From contig LR882958.1 in assembly GCA_904830895.1 (NCBI GenBank), forward strand, positions 1,296,001 to 1,360,000: a DNA stretch of 64,000 bases, given 5' to 3'. The stretch comes from Planktothrix rubescens CCAP 1459/22. GTDB taxonomy: Bacteria; Cyanobacteriota; Cyanobacteriia; Cyanobacteriales; Microcoleaceae. Positions 54,676 to 61,453 of the stretch are shown piece by piece; within the stretch, counting starts at the first letter, position 1, and each line of letters begins with the position of its first letter. The notes under the pieces are model-generated. The model saw only the letters and a list, made by a program, of their open reading frames with translations, made no database searches and had not been told where the DNA came from. The position numbers were made by a program, and so were the translations under genes.

Positions 54676-54921
54676 ATGCCTACTTATAACGAGGTAATGA
54701 ATCAAGTTCAAACTTTGACTATCACTGAGCAACTCCGATTATTAGGAGACTTGAAAAATATCGTCGAGCAAGGAATAGAAGTGGAAGGAGATGATGAGGT
54801 AATTTCAGCGGCAGAAATAGTCGCAAGTGAAAATGCTTTGCAGGATTATTTGGCGGGACGCGATCGTGGAATATCTTCAAAAGAACTGAAATTGAAACTA
54901 TTTGGAGAAAAAATTGACTGA
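54676..54921 (+). CDS. Antitoxin of a RelE-type toxin-antitoxin pair
   Basis: 81 residues. Helical N-terminus (NQVQTLTITEQLRLLGDLKNIVEQ) typical of cyanobacterial antitoxins with short Leu-rich dimerisation helices, and an acidic, flexible C-terminal part (AAEIVASENALQDYLAGRD) that probably wraps the toxin. Overlaps the toxin frame by 20 bases, as expected for coupled pairs. It would bind and neutralise the toxin and likely repress its own promoter. Confidence 0.82.
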   Translation: MPTYNEVMNQVQTLTITEQLRLLGDLKNIVEQGIEVEGDDEVISAAEIVASENALQDYLAGRDRGISSKELKLKLFGEKID

Positions 54922-55165
54922 CTACATTCTGTTGAAAGCAGCCGAACGCTATTTAGAACGAATGCAACTGGACGATCAAGTGCGTATTGTTAAGGCTTTG
55001 GATGCGTTAGTTACAGATTCAACAGGACTTGATATTAAACCCCTGAAAGGTCGTCCTGAATTACGATTGCGAGTGGGTAAATATCGCGTAGTGTTTTTAG
55101 AAGACAGAGACAATCAAGTTTATGTTGTAACTCAGATTGGTTCTCGCGGAGATGTTTATAAATAG
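54902..55165 (+). CDS. RelE/ParE-family toxin
   Basis: 87 residues from TTG at 54902; a later TTG at 54914 is also possible. The RelE fold is recognisable: AAERYLERMQLDDQVRIVKALDAL helices, KPLKGRPELRLRVGKYRVVF strands and a C-terminal VTQIGSRGDVYK. Probably a ribosome-dependent mRNA interferase (family knowledge). The basic residues of the RLRVGKYRV core are present. Intact pair with the upstream antitoxin, in contrast to the decayed genes around it. Confidence 0.88.
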   Translation: MEKKLTDYILLKAAERYLERMQLDDQVRIVKALDALVTDSTGLDIKPLKGRPELRLRVGKYRVVFLEDRDNQVYVVTQIGSRGDVYK

Positions 55166-55258
55166 CCTTTTTGTTTGGGTAAGAGTATGAAATTAAAGTG
55201 CGATCGCACTTCTTCTGCTACTTATGAATTTTGAATTTAATTTCAATTAATCAATTCT

Positions 55259-55360
55259 AGTAAACTTGAATCACTCACCCCTGTAATTGATCAGCTAATT
55301 AACAAAGCTGGATTTCGGATTTCCCCTGAGTTGTTAACACAAATTCTTAATCAGTCATAA
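55259..55360 (+). pseudogene. DUF3368 (PIN-like) C-terminal fragment
   Basis: Encodes SKLESLTPVIDQLINKAGFR and ends ISPELLTQILNQS, the usual C-terminus of DUF3368 proteins. No N-terminal part, no start codon. A fragment left by deletion, followed at once by a HIP1 palindromic repeat. Confidence 0.65.
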
Positions 55361-55368
55361 TAATTTAG

Positions 55369-55431
55369 AGCGATCGCTTCTTTTATATCAATAAAACCGA
55401 TCGCTCTAGGATTAGTATTTCAAGGTAGAAT
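55369..55431. repeat. HIP1 palindromic repeat, copy B
   Basis: Hairpin AGCGATCGCTTCTTTTAT / ATAAAACCGATCGCT followed by the conserved tail CTAGGATTAGTATTT and GGTAGAA. One mismatch in the right arm. Confidence 0.9.
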
Positions 55432-55551
55432 CTTGATTATAGGATTTGAGATGGCAACGTTAAGATGATCAGTATAACGAGTTACTCGGTTTAGCAAGCG
55501 ATATGTAGTAAAATGTTATCTAACAATAGATAAAATAGTTATAAGCTAAAT

Positions 55552-55797
55552 ATGTTAACTCAATACATTCAGGCTGCGATGAAGCAAGCTCGGTATGAAA
55601 TTTTTCCTGATGACGGGACTTTCTACGGAGAAATTCCTATCTGTGAGGGAGTCTATGCAAATGCTGTAACTCTCGAAGCTTGTAGAGAAGAATTGCAAGA
55701 GGTATTGGAAGACTGGATTTTACTTGGTCTCACGCTGAATCTTCCTTTACCCGTCCTTGATAATATCGACCTTACAATTACTAAAGAAGTTGCCTGA
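55552..55797 (+). CDS. HicB-family antitoxin
   Basis: 81 residues with the HicB fold: YEIFPDDGTFYGEIPICEGV strands and EACREELQEVLEDWILLGL helix. The C-terminus (LPVLDNIDL) is the usual tail without a helix-turn-helix. It should bind HicA, but the following hicA is broken after eight codons, so this antitoxin is now orphaned. The stop overlaps the next start (TGATG). Confidence 0.85.
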   Translation: MLTQYIQAAMKQARYEIFPDDGTFYGEIPICEGVYANAVTLEACREELQEVLEDWILLGLTLNLPLPVLDNIDLTITKEVA

Positions 55798-55850
55798 TGC
55801 CTCCTTTAAAACCAATTAAAGGGAGTGGTGAGAGTGCGTCCATCCATTAA
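55796..55850 (+). pseudogene. HicA toxin, N-terminal stub
   Basis: The ATG overlaps the hicB stop and starts MPPLKPIK, as HicA toxins often do, then the sequence switches at about 55822 to an inverted piece of a DUF2442 gene. The catalytic His region is lost. Confidence 0.75.
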
Positions 55851-55925
55851 TTCCACACTAAAAGCATCTTCATGGATGAGTACATTTTTTACACGAATAT
55901 CAGTTTGAATTGCCAAAGTATTCAT
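55822..55925 (-). pseudogene. DUF2442 N-terminal fragment
   Basis: 104 bases nearly identical to 58170-58276 (start of the intact DUF2442 gene, MNTLAIQTDIRVKNVLIHED). It replaces the rest of hicA and runs to the start codon on the minus strand, where it would be read towards hicB. Confidence 0.9.
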
Positions 55926-55926
55926 A

Positions 55927-56433
55927 TTATTCTCCTATTAATGCCAGTGCTTGATTCATTACCCGGTCAGACAGATACATCCCTGATAAGCGTAATTTTT
56001 CTAAAATCGGGCGGGCGGTAGGAATGATACCTTGTTGTTTAGCATGGAGAACTAAACCTAGTGTTCCCCGAACCGGAATTCCCAATGCTGCTGCACAGCG
56101 GCGGGCTGCTAGATCATCGAGGATTACCTCTGTCCCAGGATGGACATAACCCCAAGTTAGTACGGCGGATTCACCTGCACCTAAATCCCAACTCTGAATC
56201 ACAGTTGGTACTGGCGGAGTTTCCACAACAACTAGCCAGTTTTTCTGAACAAGTGCTATGGCGGTTACATCCATTTCTCCATAGGCCTGAATCTCTGTTG
56301 CTACAGCGGCAGGTACGATAATTTCTTGACTGATGATCTGCAATAATTCCAAAACCCCACCCTTTGTTAAGAATATTAGAGGAGATGTATTGATGGCAGG
56401 GGGGATGACTTTCTTATCCAAAGAATCAGCCAC
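55927..56433 (-). CDS. DUF3368 PIN-like toxin
   Basis: 168 residues from GTG at 56433, which overlaps the antitoxin stop by 8 bases; the frame also extends to an earlier start at 56466. PIN-like features: PPAINTSPLIFLTKGGVLELL (first acidic/Asn site), the Glu in LGAGESAVLTWGY, the Asp pair in EVILDDLAARRCAAALGI, and the C-terminal SDRVMNQALAL. DUF3368 proteins pair with UPF0175 antitoxins; RNase activity is inferred. Intact operon with the next gene. Confidence 0.85.
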   Translation of the reverse strand: MADSLDKKVIPPAINTSPLIFLTKGGVLELLQIISQEIIVPAAVATEIQAYGEMDVTAIALVQKNWLVVVETPPVPTVIQSWDLGAGESAVLTWGYVHPGTEVILDDLAARRCAAALGIPVRGTLGLVLHAKQQGIIPTARPILEKLRLSGMYLSDRVMNQALALIGE

Positions 56434-56677
56434 GCTCAAGCTCCCGTTGTAGGTCATTAAAGTCAATTACAAACACATCAACTTGCTCACGCGCTAGAGC
56501 ATCCAAGAAGTCTCTGCGGTTTAAACCCGCAATTTGGGCGGCTTTTTCCTGAGAAATTTCAGCTTTTTGATACCAATAGATAGCAGCAGCTAGGCGCATA
56601 TCCTGAACAAAATCTTCTGGGGGAAGGCGACGGGCTGAAAAAATTTCTTCAGGTAACTCTAGTGTTACTGTGGTCAT
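56426..56677 (-). CDS. UPF0175-family antitoxin
   Basis: 83 residues. UPF0175 signature: LPEEIFSARRLPPEDFVQDMRLAAAIYWYQKAEIS then QEKAAQIAGLNRRDFLDALARE (helix-turn-helix). The final residues overlap the DUF3368 start. It likely autoregulates the pair and binds the toxin. Confidence 0.88.
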   Translation of the reverse strand: MTTVTLELPEEIFSARRLPPEDFVQDMRLAAAIYWYQKAEISQEKAAQIAGLNRRDFLDALAREQVDVFVIDFNDLQRELERG

Positions 56678-56747
56678 GTTTTTTGGGGAGGTTGACGTTT
56701 TTTATATGATCATAGCAGTTCCAACTAGAACCAGGAAACGATAGAAT

Positions 56748-56785
56748 ACAATTTCAACTCTTACCTTAAATTTATTGATAATAAA
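56748..56785 (+). pseudogene. Tiny PIN-gene 3' remnant upstream of the second UPF0175 gene
   Basis: ACAATTTCAACTCTTACC and following bases closely match the 3' end of the PIN remnant at 57875-57912. Only about 38 bases are left. Confidence 0.55.
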
Positions 56786-56790
56786 CGAAT

Positions 56791-57042
56791 ATGGGAATAC
56801 AAATTTCAATTTCTGATTCTGTTCTACAAGCAATTCGTTTACCCGAACAACGTATTGAACAGGAATTGCGACAAGAATTAGCGATCGCTCTCTATAGTCA
56901 GGATCTATTATCCTTTGGTAAAGCACGAGAACTGGCTGTTATGGATAAATATGAATTTGGACAACTATTGGGAGAGCGTGGAGTTTTACGACACTACACA
57001 CCAGAAGAATTAGATGATGATTTGACTTATGCTCGTAGTTAG
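56791..57042 (+). CDS. UPF0175-family antitoxin (second, orphan)
   Basis: 83 residues: SISDSVLQAIRLPEQRIEQELRQEL, then ALYSQDLLSFGKARELAVMDKYEFGQLLGERG, which is the UPF0175 helix-turn-helix. It diverges from the other UPF0175 gene 113 bases away. No DUF3368 toxin follows; the fragment at 55259-55360 could be what is left of one. It may cross-talk with the intact pair. Confidence 0.85.
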   Translation: MGIQISISDSVLQAIRLPEQRIEQELRQELAIALYSQDLLSFGKARELAVMDKYEFGQLLGERGVLRHYTPEELDDDLTYARS

Positions 57043-57076
57043 TGGTTATTGAAGCAAACTTTAGATCAAGGAGAAA

Positions 57077-57700
57077 ATGAATAAATTAGTTCAGCAAGTT
57101 ATGGAAGAATTGGAAAAACTTCCCGAAGACGAACAAAATGCGATCGCAACCCGTGTTTTAGCACAACTTCAGGTTGAAAATACTGAAAAAAACTCTCAAC
57201 TTGCTACCTTTAATCGGAATGATTTAGGATCAAAACCATCTGGACGTTCTCGTTGGGATATATCGGTTTATAATCGTGAAAACCAACTGATATTAATTGT
57301 TGAAGTGAAGCGACGCTCTAATCCTTCACTCCCTTGGGTGCTAGAATTAGGCTGGAAAATTTTTGAGAGTGAAAATTTTCCAAAAACCCCTTACATTATG
57401 TTAGTTTTTACTGATTCAATCTATTTATGGTCTAATCTGAATCATCAAAAACAGATCGCAGAACCTTCTTATATTATTGATGCAACTCCGATTTTTCAAC
57501 CTTACTTTGAACGGGCTGGAGTCACCGCAGATCAAATCAATCCCCAGAGTTTTGAAATGATTGTTACTTCTTGGTTAAGAGAAATAATTCATTCTCAAAC
57601 CTTTGGTAAAGAGGGTGATCAATCTCAACAATGGTTAGTTGAGTCAGGGCTAGGGACAGCTATAGCAGGTGGTTATTTTCAATATGAGGATATTGCGTGA
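57077..57700 (+). CDS. Antitoxin-like N-terminus fused to a PD-(D/E)xK-like domain
   Basis: 207 residues. The first 35 (VMEELEKLPEDEQNAIATRVLAQL) look like an antitoxin helix. The rest resembles a restriction-endonuclease-like fold: RWDISVYN...LILIVEVKRRS, with an Asp and a Glu-x-Lys, then a helical region. AAGGAG lies before the ATG. The stop overlaps the start of a PIN-type toxin frame (GTGA), which is itself deleted inside. A direct duplicate of the last 160 bases is at 60838-61006. Function unknown; regulatory partner of the PIN toxin is likely. Confidence 0.72.
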   Translation: MNKLVQQVMEELEKLPEDEQNAIATRVLAQLQVENTEKNSQLATFNRNDLGSKPSGRSRWDISVYNRENQLILIVEVKRRSNPSLPWVLELGWKIFESENFPKTPYIMLVFTDSIYLWSNLNHQKQIAEPSYIIDATPIFQPYFERAGVTADQINPQSFEMIVTSWLREIIHSQTFGKEGDQSQQWLVESGLGTAIAGGYFQYEDIA

Positions 57701-57898
57701 ATATTTACGTTGAGACTAATTTTATCCTATCTGTTTCATCTACAGCAGAATCAACCAACAATTGCTTGTTTTTTAAACCGTAATTCAAGAGATTTCGATA
57801 CACCAGAAATTAAAGCAGAATTGAATAGTTTTAATTGCAGAATGATATCACAATTTGATCAGGGATTAAGTTTTATACAATCTCAACTTTTACCTTAA
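57697..57898 (+). pseudogene. PIN-domain toxin with large internal deletion (copy 1)
   Basis: Starts GTG with the usual VNIYVETNFIL, then shifts frame and continues as the C-terminus of the same family (SYLFHLQQNQPTIACFLNRN, DFDTPEIKAELNSFNC, SQFDQGLSFI). About 100 middle residues with the catalytic acidic residues are missing. It was expected to pair with the preceding gene. Confidence 0.85.
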
Positions 57899-57914
57899 AT
57901 TTATTTATAATAAT

Positions 57915-57977
57915 AGCGATCGCCTCTTTTATATAAATAAAAGCGATCGCTCTAGGATTAATATTTTAAGGTAGAAT
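57915..57977. repeat. HIP1 palindromic repeat, copy C
   Basis: AGCGATCGCCTCTTTTAT / ATAAAAGCGATCGCT hairpin plus tail CTAGGATTAATATTTTAAGG. It sits right after the PIN remnant and is duplicated with it at 61221. Confidence 0.9.
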
Positions 57978-58000
57978 ATTGAAATGAGCAACAAGAGAAT

Positions 58001-58276
58001 TTATACTAGGGATTGCATTTGATTTTGAGGAGCCGCCGCACCGCGTAATAATCCTTCGGTACTAATATCTTCATCTATTTCTTCCCAATGAATCCCATAA
58101 CCCCCGCCACAAATTTCCCATTTTTGTAATTGTTCGGGATTAGCTTTTAATAGTCGAGGAAACCAAGCTAAGGGGGTGGTGAGAGTGCGTCCATCCATTA
58201 ATTCCACACTAAAAGCATCTTCATGGATGAGAACATTTTTTACACGAATATCAGTTTGAATTGCCAAAGTATTCAT
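58001..58276 (-). CDS. DUF2442-family protein
   Basis: 91 residues: VKNVLIHEDAFSVELMDGRTLTTPLAWFPRLLKA is the DUF2442 core, then GGGYGIHWEEIDEDISTEGLL. DUF2442 and DUF4160 genes commonly occur as neighbouring toxin-antitoxin-like pairs. It overlaps the upstream DUF4160 gene by 26 bases and is read in the same direction. Its N-terminal third is copied at 55822-55925. Confidence 0.88.
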   Translation of the reverse strand: MNTLAIQTDIRVKNVLIHEDAFSVELMDGRTLTTPLAWFPRLLKANPEQLQKWEICGGGYGIHWEEIDEDISTEGLLRGAAAPQNQMQSLV

Positions 58277-58493
58277 ACCATGCCTCTAAAAATTTTTGTT
58301 GATTGACTTCCACAAGGGATTGTATTTTTCTTAACTCTTTAGCATTAAATCCTATATTTTTGGCTAAAGATACGGTCGATAACCAGAATTTAGCTGAGAG
58401 ATTATCTCTATCAATGTGAATATGGGGAGGTTCGTTGGGTTCATGGCTGTAAAAATAAAAGCGATAGCTTTCAAATCTTAAAACTGTTAGCAT
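58251..58493 (-). CDS. DUF4160-family protein
   Basis: 80 residues: RFESYRFYFYSHEPNEPPHIHIDRDNLSAKFWLSTVSLAKN is the DUF4160 signature (two His near EPPHIHI). Probably the toxin-like partner of DUF2442, based on conserved neighbourhood; biochemical role unknown. Confidence 0.88.
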   Translation of the reverse strand: MLTVLRFESYRFYFYSHEPNEPPHIHIDRDNLSAKFWLSTVSLAKNIGFNAKELRKIQSLVEVNQQKFLEAWYEYFGNSN

Positions 58494-58533
58494 TTTTAAT
58501 AGATACTTTTACCCTAATATATTTAATCATATT

Positions 58534-58615
58534 GATTTGATTTTGTCAATTTCAGTTGAACAAACAGACATTAACCATCATACATTCCCAAGCATGAGCC
58601 TGGGAACGAGGAAAT
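58534..58615. repeat. Dispersed repeat with TTCCCAGGCT-type hairpin
   Basis: About 80 bases repeated at 60759-60839, ending with CCAAGCATGAGCCTGGGAAC and GAGG. A more perfect hairpin version (CCCAGGCT-CC-AGCCTGGG) is at 60421-60442. Confidence 0.8.
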
Positions 58616-58639
58616 TCTTAACCAGTCCTAATAATTTAG

Positions 58640-58696
58640 AGCGATCGCTTCTTTTCTATTACTAAAAGCGATCGCTCTAGGATTATGATAGAATTG
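58640..58696. repeat. HIP1 palindromic repeat, copy D
   Basis: AGCGATCGCTTCTTTTCTAT / AAAAGCGATCGCTCTAGG hairpin, ending 25 bases before the next start codon, so it lies in that gene's promoter region. Confidence 0.88.
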
Positions 58697-58721
58697 AGCT
58701 ATCATAAAATCCTTAAATACT

Positions 58722-59162
58722 ATGACTATTGAAAATCTGGAAGCTCAAGTTATGGCATTGCCAAGGGATTCTCAGGCAATATTGCTATCCCGACTCCTAA
58801 AACACTTGGGACAAAGTAGGGAAATTGATCCAGAAGTTACGGCTATCTGGAGTGAGGAAGCCCAAAGGCGCGATCGCGAAATGGATAGCGGCGAAGTTAT
58901 TGGCATTCCGGCTGAACAAGTGTTTGATCGACGGGGTAAAGAACTTTATGAAAATGTTATCCGCGCTCAAGTAGAGACACCGGAGAATATTGGCAAGATT
59001 ATTTCAATTAATGTGGAGACGGGTGAATATGAAATTGGTGAAGACTTGGTAGTAACAAGTGGCAAATTACAGGCTAAACAGGCTAATGCAATAATTTGGG
59101 CAGAACGGATTGGTTTTGATGCGGTTTATGCCGTTGGTGGTACATTGGTTAGGACGGCATAA
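58722..59162 (+). CDS. Fusion of two antitoxin-like domains
   Basis: 146 residues. Residues 1-65 match the addiction-module component type (EVTAIWSEEAQRRDREMDSG, then EVIGIPAEQVFDR). From about 70 (RGKELYENVIRAQVETPENIGK to the end) it looks like a different family, which in cyanobacteria is often next to an aspartic-protease-like gene; such a gene is at 60376. The join suggests a recombination fusion. Its last 65 bases are copied at 54511-54577. Role unknown. Confidence 0.72.
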   Translation: MTIENLEAQVMALPRDSQAILLSRLLKHLGQSREIDPEVTAIWSEEAQRRDREMDSGEVIGIPAEQVFDRRGKELYENVIRAQVETPENIGKIISINVETGEYEIGEDLVVTSGKLQAKQANAIIWAERIGFDAVYAVGGTLVRTA

Positions 59163-59207
59163 ATGATGCAAGAAAATGTAGTTGGGCGACAATCGAAAGC
59201 AAATCTT

Positions 59208-59375
59208 ATGAAAACATTTACTGCTATAATCGAAAAAGATTCTGATACCAATCTTTACGTTGGTTATATTCCTGGGTTTCCTGGCGCACATTCCCAGGGA
59301 GAAACATTGGATGAGTTACAGGAGAATCTGCGTGAGGTAATTGAGATGCTCCTCAACGACTGTTCCTTTTCATAA
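59208..59375 (+). pseudogene. HicB-type antitoxin, truncated
   Basis: From the ATG at 59208: MKTFTAIIEKDSDTNLYVGY, then IPGFPGAHSQGETLDELQEN and EVIEMLLND, the HicB start. It then breaks off, joined to the HicA C-terminus in another frame. About 15 HicB residues and 45 HicA residues are missing. An upstream in-frame ATG is at 59163. Confidence 0.82.
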
Positions 59376-59460
59376 AGGGCGTGATATATCACCTAGATTG
59401 CTTCGGCAGATTGCAATTGATATTGGTTTCACAGTTGAGGAAATGTTGGAGTCGCGGTGA
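59362..59460 (+). pseudogene. HicA C-terminal fragment (second copy)
   Basis: Encodes VPFHKGRDISPRLLRQIAID and the rest of a HicA C-terminus up to LESR, read in a different frame from the HicB piece in front of it. The His/Lys of HKGRDI belong to the HicA fold, but the N-terminal half is absent. Copied at 54381-54460. Confidence 0.85.
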
Positions 59461-59495
59461 TTTAAAATAAAAATAACTTCTAGGAGGCTATAGGT

Positions 59496-59870
59496 ATGAC
59501 AACCTTATCTAACGAACAAACAGCTATTATCCGTACAGAAAGAGGATTAACAATCGCAGGTACACGCATCACTATCTACGACATCATGGACTATGTGACG
59601 GCTCAATATCCACCTAAGTTTATTAGGGGATTATTTGATCTGACAGAAGCACAAATTAACGCGGCTTTAGCTTATATTGATGCCAATCGTGCTGACGTTG
59701 AAGTTGAGTATCAACAGGTGCTTAAGGAAGCTGAAGAACTGCGGCTGTATTATGAAGAAAAAAATCGCGATCTGATTGCTAGAATTGCCGCGCAACCTCC
59801 CCAACCAGGAACCGAAGCTGCATGGGAAAAACTACGAGCAGCTAAGGCAAAACGTGAGGCTAAAGCATGA
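59496..59870 (+). CDS. DUF433-family antitoxin
   Basis: 124 residues: TERGLTIAGTRITIYDIMDYVTAQYPPKFIRGLF and LTEAQINAALAYIDANRADVE form the DUF433 helix-turn-helix core. A charged coiled tail (EAEELRLYYEEKNRDLIARI) follows. AGGAGG lies 10 bases before the ATG. It overlaps the next gene as ATGA. Antitoxin of a DUF433/DUF5615-type pair. Confidence 0.87.
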   Translation: MTTLSNEQTAIIRTERGLTIAGTRITIYDIMDYVTAQYPPKFIRGLFDLTEAQINAALAYIDANRADVEVEYQQVLKEAEELRLYYEEKNRDLIARIAAQPPQPGTEAAWEKLRAAKAKREAKA

Positions 59871-60262
59871 TTTTTTTGATAGATCATAATCTCAACGGAC
59901 ACGCTATGATTTTCTTTGGTTCTATTGCTAATCAAGGTTGGCTTGATATCCTACCCATTCGCTTTATCACCTTTGATGAAATAGGCTTACCAATTAATAC
60001 TAATGATCGGGTTGTTTGGCGGCTTGCTCAAGAAAATCAGATGATTTTGCTCACAGCTAATCGCAGTATGAAAGGCAAGGATTCTTTAGAGCAAGTAATG
60101 CGTGAAGAAAATACTCCTAATTCATTACCTGTGATTACAGTTGGAAATGCCGATAGACTACTGAATGATTCGGAATATCGAGAACGTTGTGTTGAGCGTC
60201 TAATTGAAATTGTGATTGATATTAATACTTATATGGGTGTAAGTCGGCTTTTTATCCCATGA
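59867..60262 (+). CDS. DUF5615-like PIN-fold toxin partner of DUF433
   Basis: 131 residues: FLIDHNLNGHAMIFFGSIAN begins with the Asp-His-Asn-Leu pattern of this PIN-like family; TNDRVVWRLAQENQMILLTANRSMKGKDSLE holds further acidic and Asn sites. In databases this type is sometimes mislabelled as a malonyltransferase; I see no such active site. Translationally coupled to DUF433, an intact pair. Confidence 0.78.
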   Translation: MIFLIDHNLNGHAMIFFGSIANQGWLDILPIRFITFDEIGLPINTNDRVVWRLAQENQMILLTANRSMKGKDSLEQVMREENTPNSLPVITVGNADRLLNDSEYRERCVERLIEIVIDINTYMGVSRLFIP

Positions 60263-60288
60263 AGTAGGGTAGAGGTTGTTGAAGAAAT

Positions 60289-60341
60289 GCGATCGCTTCT
60301 TTTATATCAATAAAAGCGATCGCTCTAGGATTAGTATTTTC
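60289..60341. repeat. HIP1 palindromic repeat, copy E
   Basis: GCGATCGCTTCTTTTATATC / AATAAAAGCGATCGC hairpin, tail CTAGGATTAGTATTTT. Lies 26 bases after the toxin stop. Confidence 0.9.
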
Positions 60342-60364
60342 TCGTTTCTAGGTTCTACCTAGAA

Positions 60365-60450
60365 ATGATATTCGGGTGGCTCTGCCACCTAAAACCAGAG
60401 GCAGAGCCTCTGATCAGACATTCCCAGGCTCCAGCCTGGGAACGAGGGAA
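60365..60450. repeat. Double hairpin repeat at the 5' end of the protease-like gene
   Basis: GGTGGCTCTGCCACC (60375-60389, self-complementary), GAGGCTCTGCCTC-type arms, and CCCAGGCT/AGCCTGGG (60424-60441). This has overwritten the original start of the gene. Confidence 0.65.
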
Positions 60451-60747
60451 ATTGAGTGTGTTGTTGATACAGGTTTTGAAGGCTTCTTGACCTTGCCATC
60501 TTCTGCGATCGCCAAACTTGGGTTGCCTTACATTGGTGAAATTAATGCAAATTTAGCCGATAATTCTAATGTGGCAACTAACGTTTATTTGGCAACTATT
60601 TTGTGGGATGGTGTAGAAAAAGATGTTGCAGTGCTAGGAATGGGTCATCGTCCGCTCATCGGGACTGCACTACTTGAAAATTATCATCTCAGTATAGACT
60701 TCTGTGATGGTGGTACGGTTCTTGTGGATGATATTTTGCGATCGTGA
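60376..60747 (+). CDS. Clan AA (retropepsin-like) aspartic protease-like protein, N-terminus replaced by repeat
   Basis: 123 residues. The core has ECVVDTGFEGFLTLPSSAIA (Asp-Thr-Gly active site) and IGTALLENYHLSIDFCDGG, typical of small bacterial retropepsin-like proteins. The first 25 residues (MALPPKTRGRASDQTF then PGSSLG) are translated from repeat DNA (60376-60450). The normal N-terminal strand is gone, so activity is doubtful. Its partner domain may be the C-terminal half of the 58722 gene. Confidence 0.7.
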   Translation: MALPPKTRGRASDQTFPGSSLGTREIECVVDTGFEGFLTLPSSAIAKLGLPYIGEINANLADNSNVATNVYLATILWDGVEKDVAVLGMGHRPLIGTALLENYHLSIDFCDGGTVLVDDILRS

Positions 60748-60758
60748 GTGAGGAGGAA

Positions 60759-60839
60759 TTTGATTTTGTCAATTTTAGTTGGACAAACAGACATTAACCA
60801 TCATACATTTCCAAGCATAAGCCTGGGAACGAGGAAATC
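60759..60839. repeat. Second copy of the 80-base dispersed repeat
   Basis: Matches 58534-58615 with few changes and is joined at 60838 to the duplicated PIN segment. Confidence 0.85.
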
Positions 60840-61006
60840 AAATCAATCCCCAGAGTTTTGAAATGATTGTTACTTCTTGGTTAAGAGAAATAATTCATTC
60901 TCAAACCTTTGGTAAAGAGGGTGATCAATCTCAACAATGGTTAGTTGAGTCAGGGCTAGGGACAGCTATAGCAGGTGGTTATTTTCAATATGAGGATATT
61001 GCGTGA
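60838..61006 (+). pseudogene. Duplicated 3' end of the antitoxin/nuclease-like gene
   Basis: Copy of 57532-57700: INPQSFEMIVTSWLREIIHS and on to YFQYEDIA. No start. Part of a direct duplication of about 450 bases. Confidence 0.9.
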
Positions 61007-61204
61007 ATATTTACGTTGAGACTAATTTTGTCCTATCTGTTTCATCTACAGCAGAATCAACCAACAATTGCTTGTTTTTTAAACCGTAATTCAAGAGATT
61101 TCGATACACCAGAAATTAAAGCAGAATTGAATAGTTTTAATTGCAGAATGATATCACAATTTGATCAGGGATTAAGTTTTATACAATCTCAACTTTTACC
61201 TTAA
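61003..61204 (+). pseudogene. PIN-domain toxin with internal deletion (copy 2)
   Basis: Nearly identical to 57697-57898; one base differs in the ATTTTATCC/ATTTTGTCC site. It shares the same deletion and frameshift, so the duplication happened after the toxin was already broken. Confidence 0.9.
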
Positions 61205-61220
61205 ATTTATTTATAATAAT

Positions 61221-61284
61221 AGCGATCGCCTCTTTTCTATCAATAAAAGCGATCGCTCTAGGATTGGTATTTTAGGGTAGAACC
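61221..61284. repeat. HIP1 palindromic repeat, copy F
   Basis: AGCGATCGCCTCTTTTCTAT / AATAAAAGCGATCGC hairpin, tail CTAGGATTGGTATTTTAGGG. It closes the duplicated segment. Confidence 0.9.
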
Positions 61285-61453
61285 TTGAAACTAGCAAACC
61301 TTGAAACGAGAAAAATGTTGGAGATGGGGTGAGTTACCTTGAAAAGAGATAATTACAGTTTGACTATTTTTGTGATGGTATTTTATGATACAGTTTTTAT
61401 GCCTAGAAATAGTGTAATATTAGATATTTAAGTATAATACATTTAATAGGTTT

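Noticed and set aside
59867-60262. Malonyltransferase annotation for the DUF433 partner
   Set aside because: No GHSxG serine motif is present; the protein is too short and has a PIN-like acidic pattern.
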